Shown one piece after another: positions 51,415 through 61,392 of a DNA stretch of 64,000 nt. The stretch lies in NCBI RefSeq assembly GCF_025215095.1, contig NZ_JALHAP010000075.1, positions 1 through 64,000 of the forward strand, read 5' to 3'. Source of the stretch: Dryocola boscaweniae (GTDB lineage Bacteria; Pseudomonadota; Gammaproteobacteria; Enterobacterales; Enterobacteriaceae). Within the stretch, counting starts at the first letter, position 1; every line of letters begins with the position of its first letter. The notes under the pieces are model-generated. The model saw only the letters and a program-made list of their open reading frames with translations. It searched no databases and was not told the origin of the DNA. Made by a program: the position numbers and the translations under genes.

Positions 51415-52063
51415 AAAGAGCAGGATGATTGTCAGGACGAAATTTATCGACCGCGCCTGTCACTGGACGGTAGTTATCTGTTTCTTCCTCGTTTCGCTCT
51501 CCGGCATCGCGCTGTTTTTCCCGACGCTGCAATGGTTGACGGAAACCTTCGGCACGCCGCAAATGGGCCGTATTCTGCATCCGTTCTTCGGCGTGCTGAT
51601 ATTCCTGGCGTTGATGTTTATGTTCACGCGCTTCGTGCATCACAACATTCCTGATAAACACGATATTCCATGGGTAAAAGGTATTGTTGAGGTGCTCAAA
51701 GGCAACGAGCATAAGGTGGCGAAGGTCGGTAAATACAATGCCGGGCAGAAGATGATGTTCTGGACCATTATGAGCATGATTTTCGTGCTGCTGGTGACCG
51801 GCGTTATCATCTGGCGGCCTTATTTTGCCGATTTCTTTCCAATCAGGGTCATACGCTACAGCCTGCTTATTCACGCCACAACGGCGATCATTTTAATCCA
51901 CGCCATTCTGATCCATATGTATATGGCGTTCTGGGTGAAAGGATCGATTAAAGGCATGATCGTCGGCAAAGTCAGCCGCCGCTGGGCGCAGAAGCATCAT
52001 CCGCGCTGGTATCGCGATGTGGAAGCGCTGGAGGCGAAGAAAGAGAGCACCGAGGGGCTGTAA
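51407..52063 (+). CDS. fdnI: formate dehydrogenase-N cytochrome b556 subunit FdnI
   Basis: A 218-aa protein from ATG 51407. It has four membrane helices with His ligands for two hemes b ([44 protein letters not shown]) and the cytoplasmic menaquinone site. It nearly matches E. coli FdnI in length and sequence. Last gene of fdnGHI. Confidence 0.96.
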   Translation: MTKKSRMIVRTKFIDRACHWTVVICFFLVSLSGIALFFPTLQWLTETFGTPQMGRILHPFFGVLIFLALMFMFTRFVHHNIPDKHDIPWVKGIVEVLKGNEHKVAKVGKYNAGQKMMFWTIMSMIFVLLVTGVIIWRPYFADFFPIRVIRYSLLIHATTAIILIHAILIHMYMAFWVKGSIKGMIVGKVSRRWAQKHHPRWYRDVEALEAKKESTEGL

Positions 52064-52628
52064 TTTCCCGGCTGCTAAAGGAGACGGCGCGCAATATTCG
52101 CTCTGCAAAGCAATGAACAAGATTGTTTTGGGGCAGATATGGCGCGTCATCTTTTTTGGGTTACGCAGGCTACCTGCACGCAATAGAATATAAATTACTT
52201 AGCTTTTTATTTCAGATGATTAATCGAAAGCTTGCGATTCTTCCAGTGGATTCAAATAATTACCTCTTCTGAAATAACAACCAGGGATGTGAATTTTAAG
52301 TCGCGAGATGGAATAATGCACGAACGCAGGATGACAAGGGAATGATGTTCACAACTCACTCATGCCCAAAAAAACAAGGCGTGTTCAGTGGGTATATTAC
52401 GAAACAAAAGGCGATATTTTACCCTCCTTTGAAGTTGCCTGATTATTATACAACGGCATTCCACTGGACATAAATTGATCAATATCGCTGCAATTATTGT
52501 AAATAAACTCCAGTAAAAGTCACTTATGTAAATTTTTAAGGCTTAATGGACACATGAAAAACATCCGCTATGCTTAACGCATGGGATAAAGCAGTGACCA
52601 TAAATACTATCAAGGGAGTTTTATTAAT
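52064..52628. other. 565-bp AT-rich spacer after fdnI
   Basis: No coding frame with a credible start or family match and no clear T-run terminator directly after fdnI. Lower GC than the fdn operon suggests accessory DNA. Confidence 0.5.
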
Positions 52629-52970
52629 ATGGAATGGCATGTAAAGCAGGCTATTGCCTGTCCCGACACCAGCACCGCCTTTGTTCATGTATCTTGTATG
52701 CGAAATCTTAACCTCATATTATGGTACCGCGGCGATTACTTCCTGCGAGCAGGTAATATATTATCAACGAGTCCTTTTGGGTTGATTGCCAACGGTAAGA
52801 AAAGGGATCTGGAGATCGTTCATGCCTTTCCATACAATCCTGGTTTATGGGACACGTTTATTAATAACGCTGATTGCCCCGGCAATACTTACCCTCTGGT
52901 TACTGAATGTTCGAAAAAATCCAAATGCCTTTTTGAAAATTGCCCATATGGCGTCGCAATGAGCCATTAG
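52629..52970 (+). CDS. hypothetical Cys-rich protein, 113 aa
   Basis: An unrecognised protein. ATG 52629 has AGGGAG about 11 nt upstream, a rather long spacing. No signal peptide or membrane helix. Residues 90-113 contain four Cys in TECSKKSKCLFENCPYGVAMSH, which could bind a metal. No neighbouring gene is co-oriented, so it is transcribed alone. Confidence 0.5.
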   Translation: MEWHVKQAIACPDTSTAFVHVSCMRNLNLILWYRGDYFLRAGNILSTSPFGLIANGKKRDLEIVHAFPYNPGLWDTFINNADCPGNTYPLVTECSKKSKCLFENCPYGVAMSH

Positions 52971-53181
52971 CGAATACATAACGCTGGTTTATTTCCTTTA
53001 TCCCATCGCCGCGTAATATATAAGCTCATGGCAGAACTGTTATTAAATAAAACAGTTGCAGGAGTTAGCGTAGCTTTTACAGCGCGTCAGGCTGCGAAAC
53101 AATACCAATATACGCCTGCTCTTTTTTCGCTGTTATAAGCAGTTTTCGTTTACTGGTATTCCACCATAGAAAATAGCTTGT

Positions 53182-53364
53182 TTATTTAGCCGAAATAAAA
53201 AATCCGAAAGGACAATTAGCCTGGAAAGCGTCGCCTTCTAAGCTGCCTGTACGGCAGTGAACAGGAGCTTTACACGCATAACCGATTGATGCAATACATA
53301 AAAGCTCCTTTTTGCGTACCGCTACCCTTTTTCCCGATGACTTAATTACCACCAATAAAATCAA
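53182..53364 (-). CDS. hypothetical small Cys-containing ORF
   Basis: A 60-codon frame beginning with a TTG, or a GTG nine bases further in. It has four Cys and ends FQANCPFGFFISAK, similar to the end of the 113-aa protein upstream (FENCPYGVAMSH). A good AAGGAG-N5-ATG inside it belongs to another frame with only nine codons. A real gene is possible but unproven; the rest of 52971-53518 shows nothing else. Confidence 0.25.
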   Translation of the reverse strand: MILLVVIKSSGKRVAVRKKELLCIASIGYACKAPVHCRTGSLEGDAFQANCPFGFFISAK

Positions 53365-53518
53365 TAAGTTAACCAGAATGGTAAAATTAGGGTTTTATTC
53401 GCTGGCTAATCCCTGCACTTATTCAATAGCCAACCACATTGTTTCAGGCCTCTGCGGGGTCGGATGCAATTAATGTCCCCAGATAAAACGGCTTTCCTGA
53501 TTGGTATTTTTGTAATAA

Positions 53519-53558
53519 AAAATCTCGCCTGCATGGTAATTCACACAGGCGAGATTTT
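53519..53558 (-). terminator. terminator of ybdG
   Basis: A perfect 13-bp stem (53519-53531 and 53546-53558) with A and T runs at its ends and a 14-nt loop. It starts 19 bp after the ybdG stop and could work in both directions. Confidence 0.85.
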
Positions 53559-53576
53559 ATTTAATATCGACAGGAT

Positions 53577-54827
53577 TTAGCGGGTTAACTGTGCCGCAAC
53601 TGAACGTATATCATTGCCGGTCGGGGACTGATGGATTCTGAGGCCAAATTCATCAATCACGGCAAAGATATGTTCAAAAATATCCGCCTGAATGGCCTCG
53701 TATTCCAGCCAGGCGACGGTATTGGTGAAGGCGTAAATTTCCAGCGGAAGCCCCTCCGTGCCGGGCGCAAGCTGACGTACCATTAACGTCATGTCTTTAC
53801 GGATGCGAGGATGATTTTGCAAATATTCTGTCAGATAGACTCTGAACGTGCCGACATTTGTCATGTTACGACCGTTGAGCACCGATAGGGTATCGCTATT
53901 ATGCGTGCGATTATATTCTTCAATTTCTTTGCTGCGCGAATCCATATAGGGCTTAAGCAACCTGGCGTTAATCAGGCGCTGCTGCTCTTGCGGCGAGAGA
54001 AAATGAATACTGGTGGTATCAATATTAATGCTGCGCTTAATTCGACGTCCGCCTGATTGCGACATGCCGCTCCAGTTTTTGAACGCATCCGAGACCAGCG
54101 CATAGGTTGGAATAGTGGTAATGGTGTTATCCCAGTTGCGCACTTTCACCGTTGTCAGGCCGATATCGGTCACCGCGCCGTCGGCGCCGAACTTTGGCAT
54201 TTCAAGCCAGTCGCCCAGCTTTAACATTCGGTTAGCCGAAAGCTGAATGCCGGCGACAAGACCAAGGATCGGGTCTTTAAATACCAGCATTAAGACCGCC
54301 GCCATAGCGCCCAGGCCGCTGATGAGAATCGCCGGGGATTGACCAATAATGCGAGAAATCATCATGATGCCAATGACAATCGCACTGATTAATTTAACGC
54401 CCTGGAAAATACCTTTTAGCGGTATATTAGAAGCAAAAGTCAGCTTTTGTGAGAAATTATAAATAACATCCAACAAAGAGAATAACGAGAGCAGCGAATA
54501 AAGCATAATCCACAGTTGGGCGCCAATAATCAAAATGGCGCTGATATCGCTGCCTTTTTGTAGCCACAATACTGCCTGAATGTTGACAATAATCCCTTGC
54601 AGCGTTAAAGCAAGCCTTTGAAAGAGTTTATTCTCGGTGATAATTTGCAGCCACAGGTGCTGGCTGGATTTAGCCCGCCTTTCAAACGCGCGCAGCACAA
54701 GGCCGTGAAGGATAAAATGCACGACCAGTGAAAATATAAAAATAATACTCAAAACAATAATTAACGAAGTAGTCTGGTTAAGGACAATCCCGAAATTATT
54801 TAAAAATAACGCCAACTCTTTCATCAT
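53577..54827 (-). CDS. ybdG: mechanosensitive channel YbdG (MscM-type, MscS family)
   Basis: A 416-aa protein, very close to E. coli YbdG (415). Five membrane helices in the first 190 residues end in the pore helix ([45 protein letters not shown]). The MscS beta domain follows ([30 protein letters not shown]). AAGGAG precedes two adjacent ATGs; the second (54824) has the better spacing. It opens on membrane tension with small conductance and protects against mild hypo-osmotic shock. Confidence 0.95.
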   Translation of the reverse strand: MMKELALFLNNFGIVLNQTTSLIIVLSIIFIFSLVVHFILHGLVLRAFERRAKSSQHLWLQIITENKLFQRLALTLQGIIVNIQAVLWLQKGSDISAILIIGAQLWIMLYSLLSLFSLLDVIYNFSQKLTFASNIPLKGIFQGVKLISAIVIGIMMISRIIGQSPAILISGLGAMAAVLMLVFKDPILGLVAGIQLSANRMLKLGDWLEMPKFGADGAVTDIGLTTVKVRNWDNTITTIPTYALVSDAFKNWSGMSQSGGRRIKRSINIDTTSIHFLSPQEQQRLINARLLKPYMDSRSKEIEEYNRTHNSDTLSVLNGRNMTNVGTFRVYLTEYLQNHPRIRKDMTLMVRQLAPGTEGLPLEIYAFTNTVAWLEYEAIQADIFEHIFAVIDEFGLRIHQSPTGNDIRSVAAQLTR

Positions 54828-54992
54828 ATCTCCTTTTGATCAGGGCATATGATGCCGCGTCACGCCTGGCGCTGCAACTTTCAGGCTTCCTTTTATTATG
54901 CTGAATTAAATTTTCAGTATTTTCTCTTCATTTGCCTTGGACAAAAAATTTCCTGTCTATTTGTCACAGCCAGGTGCAGACACGCCCTAACG

Positions 54993-55098
54993 CTATAAGC
55001 GCAAGGCTTCAACAAATAACGAAAATGCCGTGTTGCGAATATTTCCTGCCGGACGAGCGCGCATTTCGCCCAGCGCTTCAAGCTCGCTTTCAATTATG
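54993..55098 (-). pseudogene. internally deleted LysR-family regulator remnant
   Basis: In the 450-bp spacer before the cupin gene, the minus strand reads IIESELEALGEMRARPAG and NIRNTAFSLFVEALRL, then stop. The first part matches the linker of LysR regulators (LxALGELRxxPAGxxRIT), the last eight resemble a LysR C-terminal end. The effector domain between them is missing, and the helix-turn-helix is gone upstream. A LysR gene divergent from the dehydrogenase operon has probably been lost. Confidence 0.5.
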
Positions 55099-55275
55099 AG
55101 CTCACCTCATAGCTCCTTTCATATTTAGCAGGCTAATCGGACACACCGGCAGGCGATAACATGGCTTTCTCAGGCAAGAAGCAGAGAAACTGAACCAGTC
55201 TTGCTCAGTTACCTATACTTCTGACGAGTGTTATTTACATTAACCCCGGCAACGTATGCCGAAAGGGAGGAAAAA

Positions 55276-55707
55276 GTGGAAGACAAACTGAAAATCACCC
55301 CAGCGGGCTCTCAGCCTTCTCAGACCGGACCGGAAAATTACTTTACCGGCCGGGTACGCATTGACGCCCCCTTCCAGGCCACAGCACCAGCCCGTGTTGG
55401 CGGAGCGGCAATTACGTTTGAACCGGGCGCTCGCACAGCCTGGCATACACATCCGCTCGGCCAGACGCTGATTGTTACTCAGGGGCACGGCTGGCTGCAG
55501 GAGTGGGGCCACCCGATAAAAGAGATAAATCAGGGCGATATCGTCTGGATCCCTGAAGATGTTAAACACTGGCACGGCGCTACGCCTGACAATGCCATGA
55601 CCCATATCGCCATAGCAGAATCGCTCAACGGTAGCCCGGTTGAGTGGATGGAGCACGTCAGCGACGATGAATATAATAACGAACGAGTCATCCAGGAGAA
55701 ATCATGA
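55276..55707 (+). CDS. cupin-domain protein
   Basis: A 143-aa protein from GTG 55276 preceded by AGGGAGG. Single cupin_2 barrel: motif 1 [26 protein letters not shown] has two His and a Glu-like position, motif 2 is [16 protein letters not shown]. Metal binding by the His residues is likely. It is similar to carboxymuconolactone-decarboxylase-associated and quercetinase-like small cupins found beside oxidoreductases. Its stop overlaps the dehydrogenase ATG (ATGA), so they form one operon. Confidence 0.8.
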   Translation: MEDKLKITPAGSQPSQTGPENYFTGRVRIDAPFQATAPARVGGAAITFEPGARTAWHTHPLGQTLIVTQGHGWLQEWGHPIKEINQGDIVWIPEDVKHWHGATPDNAMTHIAIAESLNGSPVEWMEHVSDDEYNNERVIQEKS

Positions 55708-56759
55708 CGATGAAAGTCCTCGGTTATGCGGCGCAAAGCGCCCAGGTTCCACTGGCCCCTTTCGAATTTATGCGCCGCGACCCGCGTCCGGATGATGTAG
55801 TACTTGAGGTAATGTACTGCGGCGTATGCCACTCCGATCTTCACCAGGCGCGCAACGACTGGGGATTTAGCGCCTATCCGCTGGTGCCCGGTCACGAAGT
55901 CATTGGCCGGGTTGCTTCAGTTGGCAGCAACGTCACCAAATTTAAACCGGGCGACTACGCCGGGATTGGCTGTATGGTGGATTCCTGTCGCGTATGCCAT
56001 CCGTGTAAAGAGGGGCTGGAACAGTATTGCGAAGAAGGCAACGTGCAGACCTACAACGGCGTCGATCGTCACGACCACCAGCCAACCTACGGCGGCTATT
56101 CCCAGGCGATTGTTGCCTCGGAAGATTTTGTGCTGAAAATGCCGGACGGGCTGGATCTCAAAGGTGCCGCGCCGCTGCTTTGCGCCGGTATCACTACCTG
56201 GTCCCCCCTGCGCCACTGGAAGGTCGGCAAGGGCAGCAAAGTGGCGGTTATTGGGCTCGGCGGATTAGGCCATATGGCGCTGAAACTGGCGAATGCGCTG
56301 GGGGCGGAAGTTACGCTGTTCACCCGTTCGGCCAGCAAAGAAGCGGATGCCCGGCGTTTAGGCGCGCATAATATTGTGTTATCTACCGACGACGCGCAGA
56401 TGGCAAGCGTGCAGAATCAGTTTGACCTGATTATCGATACGGTTCCGTATGTTCACGATATCAACCCGTATATGCCGACGCTGACGCTGGATGGCACGCT
56501 GGTTTATGTCGGGCTGTTAGGCGAAATAGACCCGCCGGCCAGCACGTTGCCGATGATTCTGGGCCGCCGTTCGGTGTCCGGCTCCGCCATCGGCGGTATT
56601 AAAGAAACTCAGGAGATGCTGGATTTCTGCGCCGAACACGGCATCGTGTCCGATATCGAGATGATCGACATTAAAGAGATTAACGAAGCCTACGAGCGTC
56701 TGTTAAAAAGCGATGTGAAATACCGTTTTGTCATTGATATGGCGACGCTTAAAGCCTGA
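55704..56759 (+). CDS. zinc-dependent alcohol dehydrogenase, cinnamyl/YahK type
   Basis: A 351-aa medium-chain dehydrogenase. Catalytic zinc ligands: Cys39 in YCGVCHSD, His64-Glu65 in [10 protein letters not shown] and Cys160. Structural zinc cysteines are C95, C98, C101 and C109 ([16 protein letters not shown]). The NADP motif is GLGGLG at 184-189. It resembles YahK/Ahr-type broad-range aldehyde reductases. Coupled to a cupin gene. Confidence 0.88.
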   Translation: MTMKVLGYAAQSAQVPLAPFEFMRRDPRPDDVVLEVMYCGVCHSDLHQARNDWGFSAYPLVPGHEVIGRVASVGSNVTKFKPGDYAGIGCMVDSCRVCHPCKEGLEQYCEEGNVQTYNGVDRHDHQPTYGGYSQAIVASEDFVLKMPDGLDLKGAAPLLCAGITTWSPLRHWKVGKGSKVAVIGLGGLGHMALKLANALGAEVTLFTRSASKEADARRLGAHNIVLSTDDAQMASVQNQFDLIIDTVPYVHDINPYMPTLTLDGTLVYVGLLGEIDPPASTLPMILGRRSVSGSAIGGIKETQEMLDFCAEHGIVSDIEMIDIKEINEAYERLLKSDVKYRFVIDMATLKA

Positions 56760-56771
56760 CGAGAATGACAC

Positions 56772-56813
56772 CGGGTTATTCCTGCTTTCTTCTTACGAAG
56801 AAGGAATAACCCG
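56772..56813 (+). terminator. terminator after the alcohol dehydrogenase gene
   Basis: An 11-bp outer stem (56772-56782 and 56803-56813) with an inner TTCTTC/GAAGAA stem forms a long hairpin 12 bp after the stop. A TTATTTTT stretch follows a few bases later. Confidence 0.6.
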
Positions 56814-56890
56814 CCGCGCATTATTTTTAACAATTCATTTCCGCCAGGGTACAATCGCGCAACAGTTTCTGAACCTGGCGGTTAACCCGG

Positions 56891-57304
56891 TTGTCATCAC
56901 TATTTTCTCTCTCACGCCATAAATGGCCTTCGGCGATCGCGCTTCTGGCGATGCTGATGCTTTTTATCGCCCCGGTGATTTCAAAATCGCTGGAGCACAG
57001 GCGTGCGGCGGAGATAAATCATCATGCTGAGCACCACATGATGATGGATATGGGATCGATGGAGATGCCCGTCTCCTCTCACCTTATGTCCGGCCCGGGC
57101 GCCTCGTTGATGGATGATACCGCCTGCGGATATTGCCAGTTGCTGCTGCATGTTCCGCTTATCGTCTGGCTGTTTATTCCTTTCATCTGGCTGGCGTGGC
57201 GCATTACTCGCGCGCCGCCGCCTCCGGTTATTGCCCCGCTACTGGCTCAGCATGACGACGCTGAAGCCCTGCCGCGCGCGCCTCCTGTCGCATCGTTTCG
57301 TTAA
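56891..57304 (+). CDS. DUF2946 membrane protein, probable copper-linked
   Basis: A 137-aa protein, start uncertain (TTG 56891). It has two hydrophobic segments: about 12-31 (WPSAIALLAMLMLFIAPVIS) and 87-106 (VPLIVWLFIPFIWLAW). Between them lies a His/Met-rich loop (EINHHAEHHMMMDMGSMEMP) and a CGYC pair, the DUF2946 pattern. Such His/Met clusters bind copper. It lies 43 nt before the PepSY gene, so the two probably act together. Confidence 0.7.
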   Translation: MSSLFSLSRHKWPSAIALLAMLMLFIAPVISKSLEHRRAAEINHHAEHHMMMDMGSMEMPVSSHLMSGPGASLMDDTACGYCQLLLHVPLIVWLFIPFIWLAWRITRAPPPPVIAPLLAQHDDAEALPRAPPVASFR

Positions 57305-57347
57305 AACACTTCTCTATTTAACGTAATGGCTATGCCACAGGATAACT

Positions 57348-58730
57348 ATGTCTTCCAGTCACTCTTCGCTCGCCTTTCGGGGCGCGCTGCTGACGCTTTT
57401 GCGTCGCCTGCATTTTTACATCGGCCTGTTCGTTGGCCCGTTTATTTTTATCGCTGCCCTCACTGGCACCCTGTATGTGCTGACGCCGCAAATTGAGAAC
57501 GCGCTTTATCATGAAGCGCTGCGTGCCGAAGCGGCAGGTCCGCAACACTCTCTTTCGCAGCAGATAGCCGCAGCGCGTCAATATATCGGCGAAGATGCCA
57601 GTATTTACGCGATGCGCCCGGCACCCGCTCCTGGCGACACCACCCGCGTGCAGTTTGTCGAACCGTCGGCTGGGGAATCTGAATCCCGCGCGATTTTTAT
57701 TTCGCCTTCCACCCTTGAAGTAAAAGGCGATATGACGGTTTACGGCACCAGCGGCGTGCTGCCTTTACGCACCTGGATCGATCGGTTTCATCGTGGATTG
57801 CTACTGGGTGATATCGGGCGACTTTACAGCGAACTGGCGGCTTCCTGGCTGTGGGTTGCCGCCCTGGGCGGCGTGGCGCTCTGGCTGACGTCACGCCCGA
57901 AAAGAAAGCTGAAGGTGCGGCACACACCGCAAACCAAAGCCCGGCACTGGCACATTACGCTTGGGGCATTTTTGCTGCTCGGGCTGATATTCTTCTCCGC
58001 CACCGGGCTTACCTGGTCGCAATGGGCGGGCGGAAATATCGATAAGCTCCGCAGCGAACTGGGCTGGATGACGCCTCAGGTGAACACGGCGCTAAAGCCG
58101 CAAACAGGCCACCTTCATCACGATCCGCACGCTGAACATCATGCCATGATGCCCGGCATGGCGATGCCTGCGCCGACGGCGAATGAAACCTGGGATCGCG
58201 TACTCCATGCGGCACGCGCGGCGGGAATTGAGTCGGATAAACTTGAAATCCGCCAGGCGCGAGCGGCAGACAGGGCCTGGACGGTGACCGAAATCGATCG
58301 AGCATGGCCGACGCACGTTGATGCCGTAGCTGTCGATCCGCTCAGCTTTACCGTTATCGATCGGGTTCGTTTTGCCGATTTCCCCCTGATCGCCAAACTT
58401 ACCCGCTGGGGTATCGACGCGCATATGGGCGTGCTGTTCGGGCTGCCTAATCAGTTGCTGCTGGCGGCGTTTGGTTTTGGGCTGTGCGCGATGATCGTGC
58501 TTGGCTACCGGATGTGGTGGCTGCGCCGTCCTGCGGCTTGCGCGGGCAATCCGGCGCAAACGCTAAGCGAGACGTGGATGGCATTACCGCTTATCTGGCG
58601 AGCAGGCGTGCTGATTTTGGCGATTTTGCTCGGCTATGCTCTGCCGGTGATGGGCGTGAGCTTGCTGTTATTTTTGTTGGTCGACGTAGGTCGCTGGCGA
58701 ATGAAAGTTTTAAGAATGCAACCTCAATAG
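57348..58730 (+). CDS. PepSY-associated membrane protein (PiuB-like, possible metalloreductase)
   Basis: A 460-aa protein of the PepSY_TM family. The first helix is HFYIGLFVGPFIFIAALTGTLYVLTPQIENALY, and others lie at about 180-200, 205-230, 360-385 and 425-450. The periplasmic region has a Met/His run (HHDPHAEHHAMMPGMAMPAP). Related proteins are linked to iron and copper uptake and may reduce metal-siderophore or copper. It is paired with a DUF2946 gene. Confidence 0.8.
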   Translation: MSSSHSSLAFRGALLTLLRRLHFYIGLFVGPFIFIAALTGTLYVLTPQIENALYHEALRAEAAGPQHSLSQQIAAARQYIGEDASIYAMRPAPAPGDTTRVQFVEPSAGESESRAIFISPSTLEVKGDMTVYGTSGVLPLRTWIDRFHRGLLLGDIGRLYSELAASWLWVAALGGVALWLTSRPKRKLKVRHTPQTKARHWHITLGAFLLLGLIFFSATGLTWSQWAGGNIDKLRSELGWMTPQVNTALKPQTGHLHHDPHAEHHAMMPGMAMPAPTANETWDRVLHAARAAGIESDKLEIRQARAADRAWTVTEIDRAWPTHVDAVAVDPLSFTVIDRVRFADFPLIAKLTRWGIDAHMGVLFGLPNQLLLAAFGFGLCAMIVLGYRMWWLRRPAACAGNPAQTLSETWMALPLIWRAGVLILAILLGYALPVMGVSLLLFLLVDVGRWRMKVLRMQPQ

Positions 58731-58768
58731 CGTTACCTTTCTTTCTCCCTCTCTCAGGAGGGGGAGAT

Positions 58769-58783
58769 ATTGGTCCTACCAAT
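58769..58783. promoter_or_regulatory. LldR operator, upstream copy
   Basis: ATTGGTCCTACCAAT is a 15-bp palindrome (6-bp arms) 168 bp upstream of the lldP ATG. Its exact duplicate lies at 58894-58908. In E. coli, LldR binds two such sites flanking the lldP promoter. Confidence 0.85.
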
Positions 58784-58893
58784 CCTGCCAAAAACGTGAC
58801 CACTTTGCGCATAACCGCAAAAAATCCAACATAAATATTGCCATCAATTAACACAAAGTTAACCATAAACCCTCAAACACCCTACATTGCTTT

Positions 58894-58908
58894 ATTGGTC
58901 CTACCAAT
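58894..58908. promoter_or_regulatory. LldR operator, downstream copy
   Basis: An identical 15-bp palindrome 125 bp from the upstream copy and 44 bp before lldP. The lldPRD promoter should lie between the two sites, where LldR can form a loop. I could not pick out a convincing -10/-35 pair. Confidence 0.85.
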
Positions 58909-58951
58909 CTGGCAAAAAATAATAAGCACATCACGTTCCGGAGATCCCTGC

Positions 58952-60607
58952 ATGCAAGCCTGGCAACAAGTTTACGACCCGGCAGGTAATATCTGGCTAT
59001 CCAGCCTGATTGCCGCCCTGCCTATCCTGTTCTTCTTCTACGCGTTGATTAAGCTGCGCATGAAGGGTTATCTGGCCGCGACGCTGACGGTCGGGCTGGC
59101 GCTGCTGGTCGCGTTATTCTTCTACCGCATGCCGGTTGACCGGGCCCTGGCCTCCGTGATCTACGGCTTCTTCTACGGACTGTGGCCGATTGCATGGATT
59201 ATTATCGCGGCCGTATTCGTCTATAAGATCTCGGTAAAAACCGGACAGTTCGACATTATTCGTTCGTCGATTCTGTCCATCACGCCGGATCAGCGTCTGC
59301 AAATGCTGATCGTCGGCTTTTCTTTTGGCGCCTTCCTTGAAGGGGCCGCAGGATTTGGCGCGCCGGTCGCGATTACCGCTGCTCTGCTGGTCGGTCTGGG
59401 CTTTAATCCGCTCTACGCCGCCGGACTTTGCCTGATTGTAAACACCGCTCCGGTCGCCTTTGGCGCAATGGGCATCCCGATTATTGTGGCAGGTCAGGTT
59501 ACCGGGCTGGACAGCTTTGAGATTGGCCAGATGGTTGGCCGCCAACTGCCGTTCCTGACGATCATCGTGCTGTTCTGGATTATGGCTATCATGGACGGCT
59601 GGCGCGGCATTAAAGAAACCTGGCCTGCGGTAATGGTCGCCGGCGGCTCGTTCGCTATCGCACAGTACCTGAGCTCCAACTTCCTTGGCCCCGAGCTGCC
59701 GGATATTATCTCCTCGCTGGTTTCGCTGGTCTGCCTGACCGCTTTTCTTCGCGTCTGGAAACCGGTGCGCATCTTCCGCTTTGGCGATATTGGCGCGTCA
59801 GTTACGGACCAGACTCTGGCCCGCAAAAACTATACTCTCGGCCAAATCGTTCGCGCCTGGATGCCGTTTATCTTCCTGACCGCCACCGTGACTATCTGGA
59901 GCGTGCCGCCGTTTAAAGCGCTGTTCGCGCCGGGCGGCGCGCTGGCGGATTGGGTATTCAACGTTTCCGTGCCGTTCCTCGACAAGCTGGTCGCAAAAAT
60001 GCCGCCGGTTGTGACGGAAAGCATGGCCTACGCGGCGGTGTATAAGTTCGACTGGTTCTCCGCGACGGGCACCGCGATCCTGGTCGCCGCCCTTATCTCC
60101 ATCGTTTATCTGCGCATGAAGCCGAAAGCCGCAATTGAAACCTTTGGTGAAACGCTCAAAGAGCTGGCGTTACCGATTTACTCCATCGGCATGGTGCTGG
60201 CGTTCGCGTTTATCTCTAACTATTCGGGACTTTCCGCAACGCTTGCGCTGGCGCTGGCGCATACCGGCCATGCGTTCACTTTCTTTTCGCCGTTCCTCGG
60301 CTGGCTGGGCGTATTCCTGACCGGCTCCGATACGTCATCGAACGCGCTGTTCGCGGCTTTGCAGGCGACAACAGCACAGCAAATTGGCGTCTCAGACCTG
60401 CTGCTGGTTGCCGCCAATACCACCGGCGGCGTGACCGGGAAGATGATTTCTCCGCAGTCCATCGCCATTGCGTGTGCGGCCGTAGGGCTGGTTGGTAAAG
60501 AATCTGACCTGTTCCGCTTTACCGTAAAACACAGCCTGATTTTCACCTGCATGGTGGGCGTGATTACCACGTTGCAGGCTTATGTACTGACCTGGATGAT
60601 TCCATGA
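58952..60607 (+). CDS. lldP: L-lactate permease LldP
   Basis: A 551-aa protein from ATG 58952; E. coli LldP is 551 aa and very similar. About 12 membrane helices. Conserved stretches include [27 protein letters not shown] and the end [38 protein letters not shown]. It is a proton symporter of L-lactate, D-lactate and glycolate. It overlaps lldR by 4 nt. Confidence 0.97.
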   Translation: MQAWQQVYDPAGNIWLSSLIAALPILFFFYALIKLRMKGYLAATLTVGLALLVALFFYRMPVDRALASVIYGFFYGLWPIAWIIIAAVFVYKISVKTGQFDIIRSSILSITPDQRLQMLIVGFSFGAFLEGAAGFGAPVAITAALLVGLGFNPLYAAGLCLIVNTAPVAFGAMGIPIIVAGQVTGLDSFEIGQMVGRQLPFLTIIVLFWIMAIMDGWRGIKETWPAVMVAGGSFAIAQYLSSNFLGPELPDIISSLVSLVCLTAFLRVWKPVRIFRFGDIGASVTDQTLARKNYTLGQIVRAWMPFIFLTATVTIWSVPPFKALFAPGGALADWVFNVSVPFLDKLVAKMPPVVTESMAYAAVYKFDWFSATGTAILVAALISIVYLRMKPKAAIETFGETLKELALPIYSIGMVLAFAFISNYSGLSATLALALAHTGHAFTFFSPFLGWLGVFLTGSDTSSNALFAALQATTAQQIGVSDLLLVAANTTGGVTGKMISPQSIAIACAAVGLVGKESDLFRFTVKHSLIFTCMVGVITTLQAYVLTWMIP

Positions 60608-61392
60608 TGACAGCACAACCGCGCCTGGCCGACCATCTTGTCGAGCGCGTTAAGTCTTTGATTAACGAACGCAAACTGGAGGCGGGCATGCGATTGCCCG
60701 CTGAACGTCAGCTCGCTTCGGAAATGGGCGTATCCCGCTCTTCCATCCGCGAAGCCATACAAAAGCTGATTAGCGAAGGCGTGCTGATTAGCCGTCGCGG
60801 CGGCGGCACTTTTGTACGTTACGAAGTTCAGCCCTGGTCTGAACAACGCATCGTGCAGCCGCTAAAAACCCTGGTTGAAGACGACCCAAATTACCGCTAC
60901 GACATTTTAGAAGCGCGCCATGCAATTGAAGCCAGCACCGCCTGGTACGCCGCCATGCGCGCCACGCCCGCCGACAAAGAAAAATTGATTGCCTGCTTTG
61001 ACGCCACCCTAAAATTTAAGGAAAGCGACGACCCGGATCTCGCGGCCCAGGCCGACGTGCGCTTTCATCTGGCCATCGCTGAAGCTTCGCATAACATCGT
61101 ACTGCTCCAGACCATGCGCGGCTTTTTCGATCTTTTGCAATCCTCCGTAATGCACAGCCGTCAGCGCATGTACACCGTACCCAGCATTTTTGCCGGGCTT
61201 ACCGAACAACATAACGAACTGCTGCAGGCGATTCTGGCAGGCGACCCGGAGCGCGCGCGCCGTGCTGCGAAGACGCATCTCGGGTTTGTGCATACCACCA
61301 TCAAAACCCTGCATGAAGACGAAGCCCGACAGGCGCGCATCACCCGTCTGCCGGACGAAGATACCGACGTTACAAGGGAAGAAAATTCATGA
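60604..61392 (+). CDS. lldR: GntR-family regulator LldR
   Basis: A 262-aa FadR-type regulator. The winged helix is at about 8-75 ([43 protein letters not shown]) and a C-terminal FCD effector domain binds L-lactate. Two adjacent ATGs (60604 and 60607) are possible. It represses or activates lldPRD through the two operators above. It overlaps lldD by 4 nt. Confidence 0.95.
   Translation: MMTAQPRLADHLVERVKSLINERKLEAGMRLPAERQLASEMGVSRSSIREAIQKLISEGVLISRRGGGTFVRYEVQPWSEQRIVQPLKTLVEDDPNYRYDILEARHAIEASTAWYAAMRATPADKEKLIACFDATLKFKESDDPDLAAQADVRFHLAIAEASHNIVLLQTMRGFFDLLQSSVMHSRQRMYTVPSIFAGLTEQHNELLQAILAGDPERARRAAKTHLGFVHTTIKTLHEDEARQARITRLPDEDTDVTREENS

Noticed and set aside
58838..58951. N-terminal extension of lldP upstream of 58952
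   Set aside because: The frame runs through an LldR operator, and the family starts with MxxWQQxYDPAGN at 58952.
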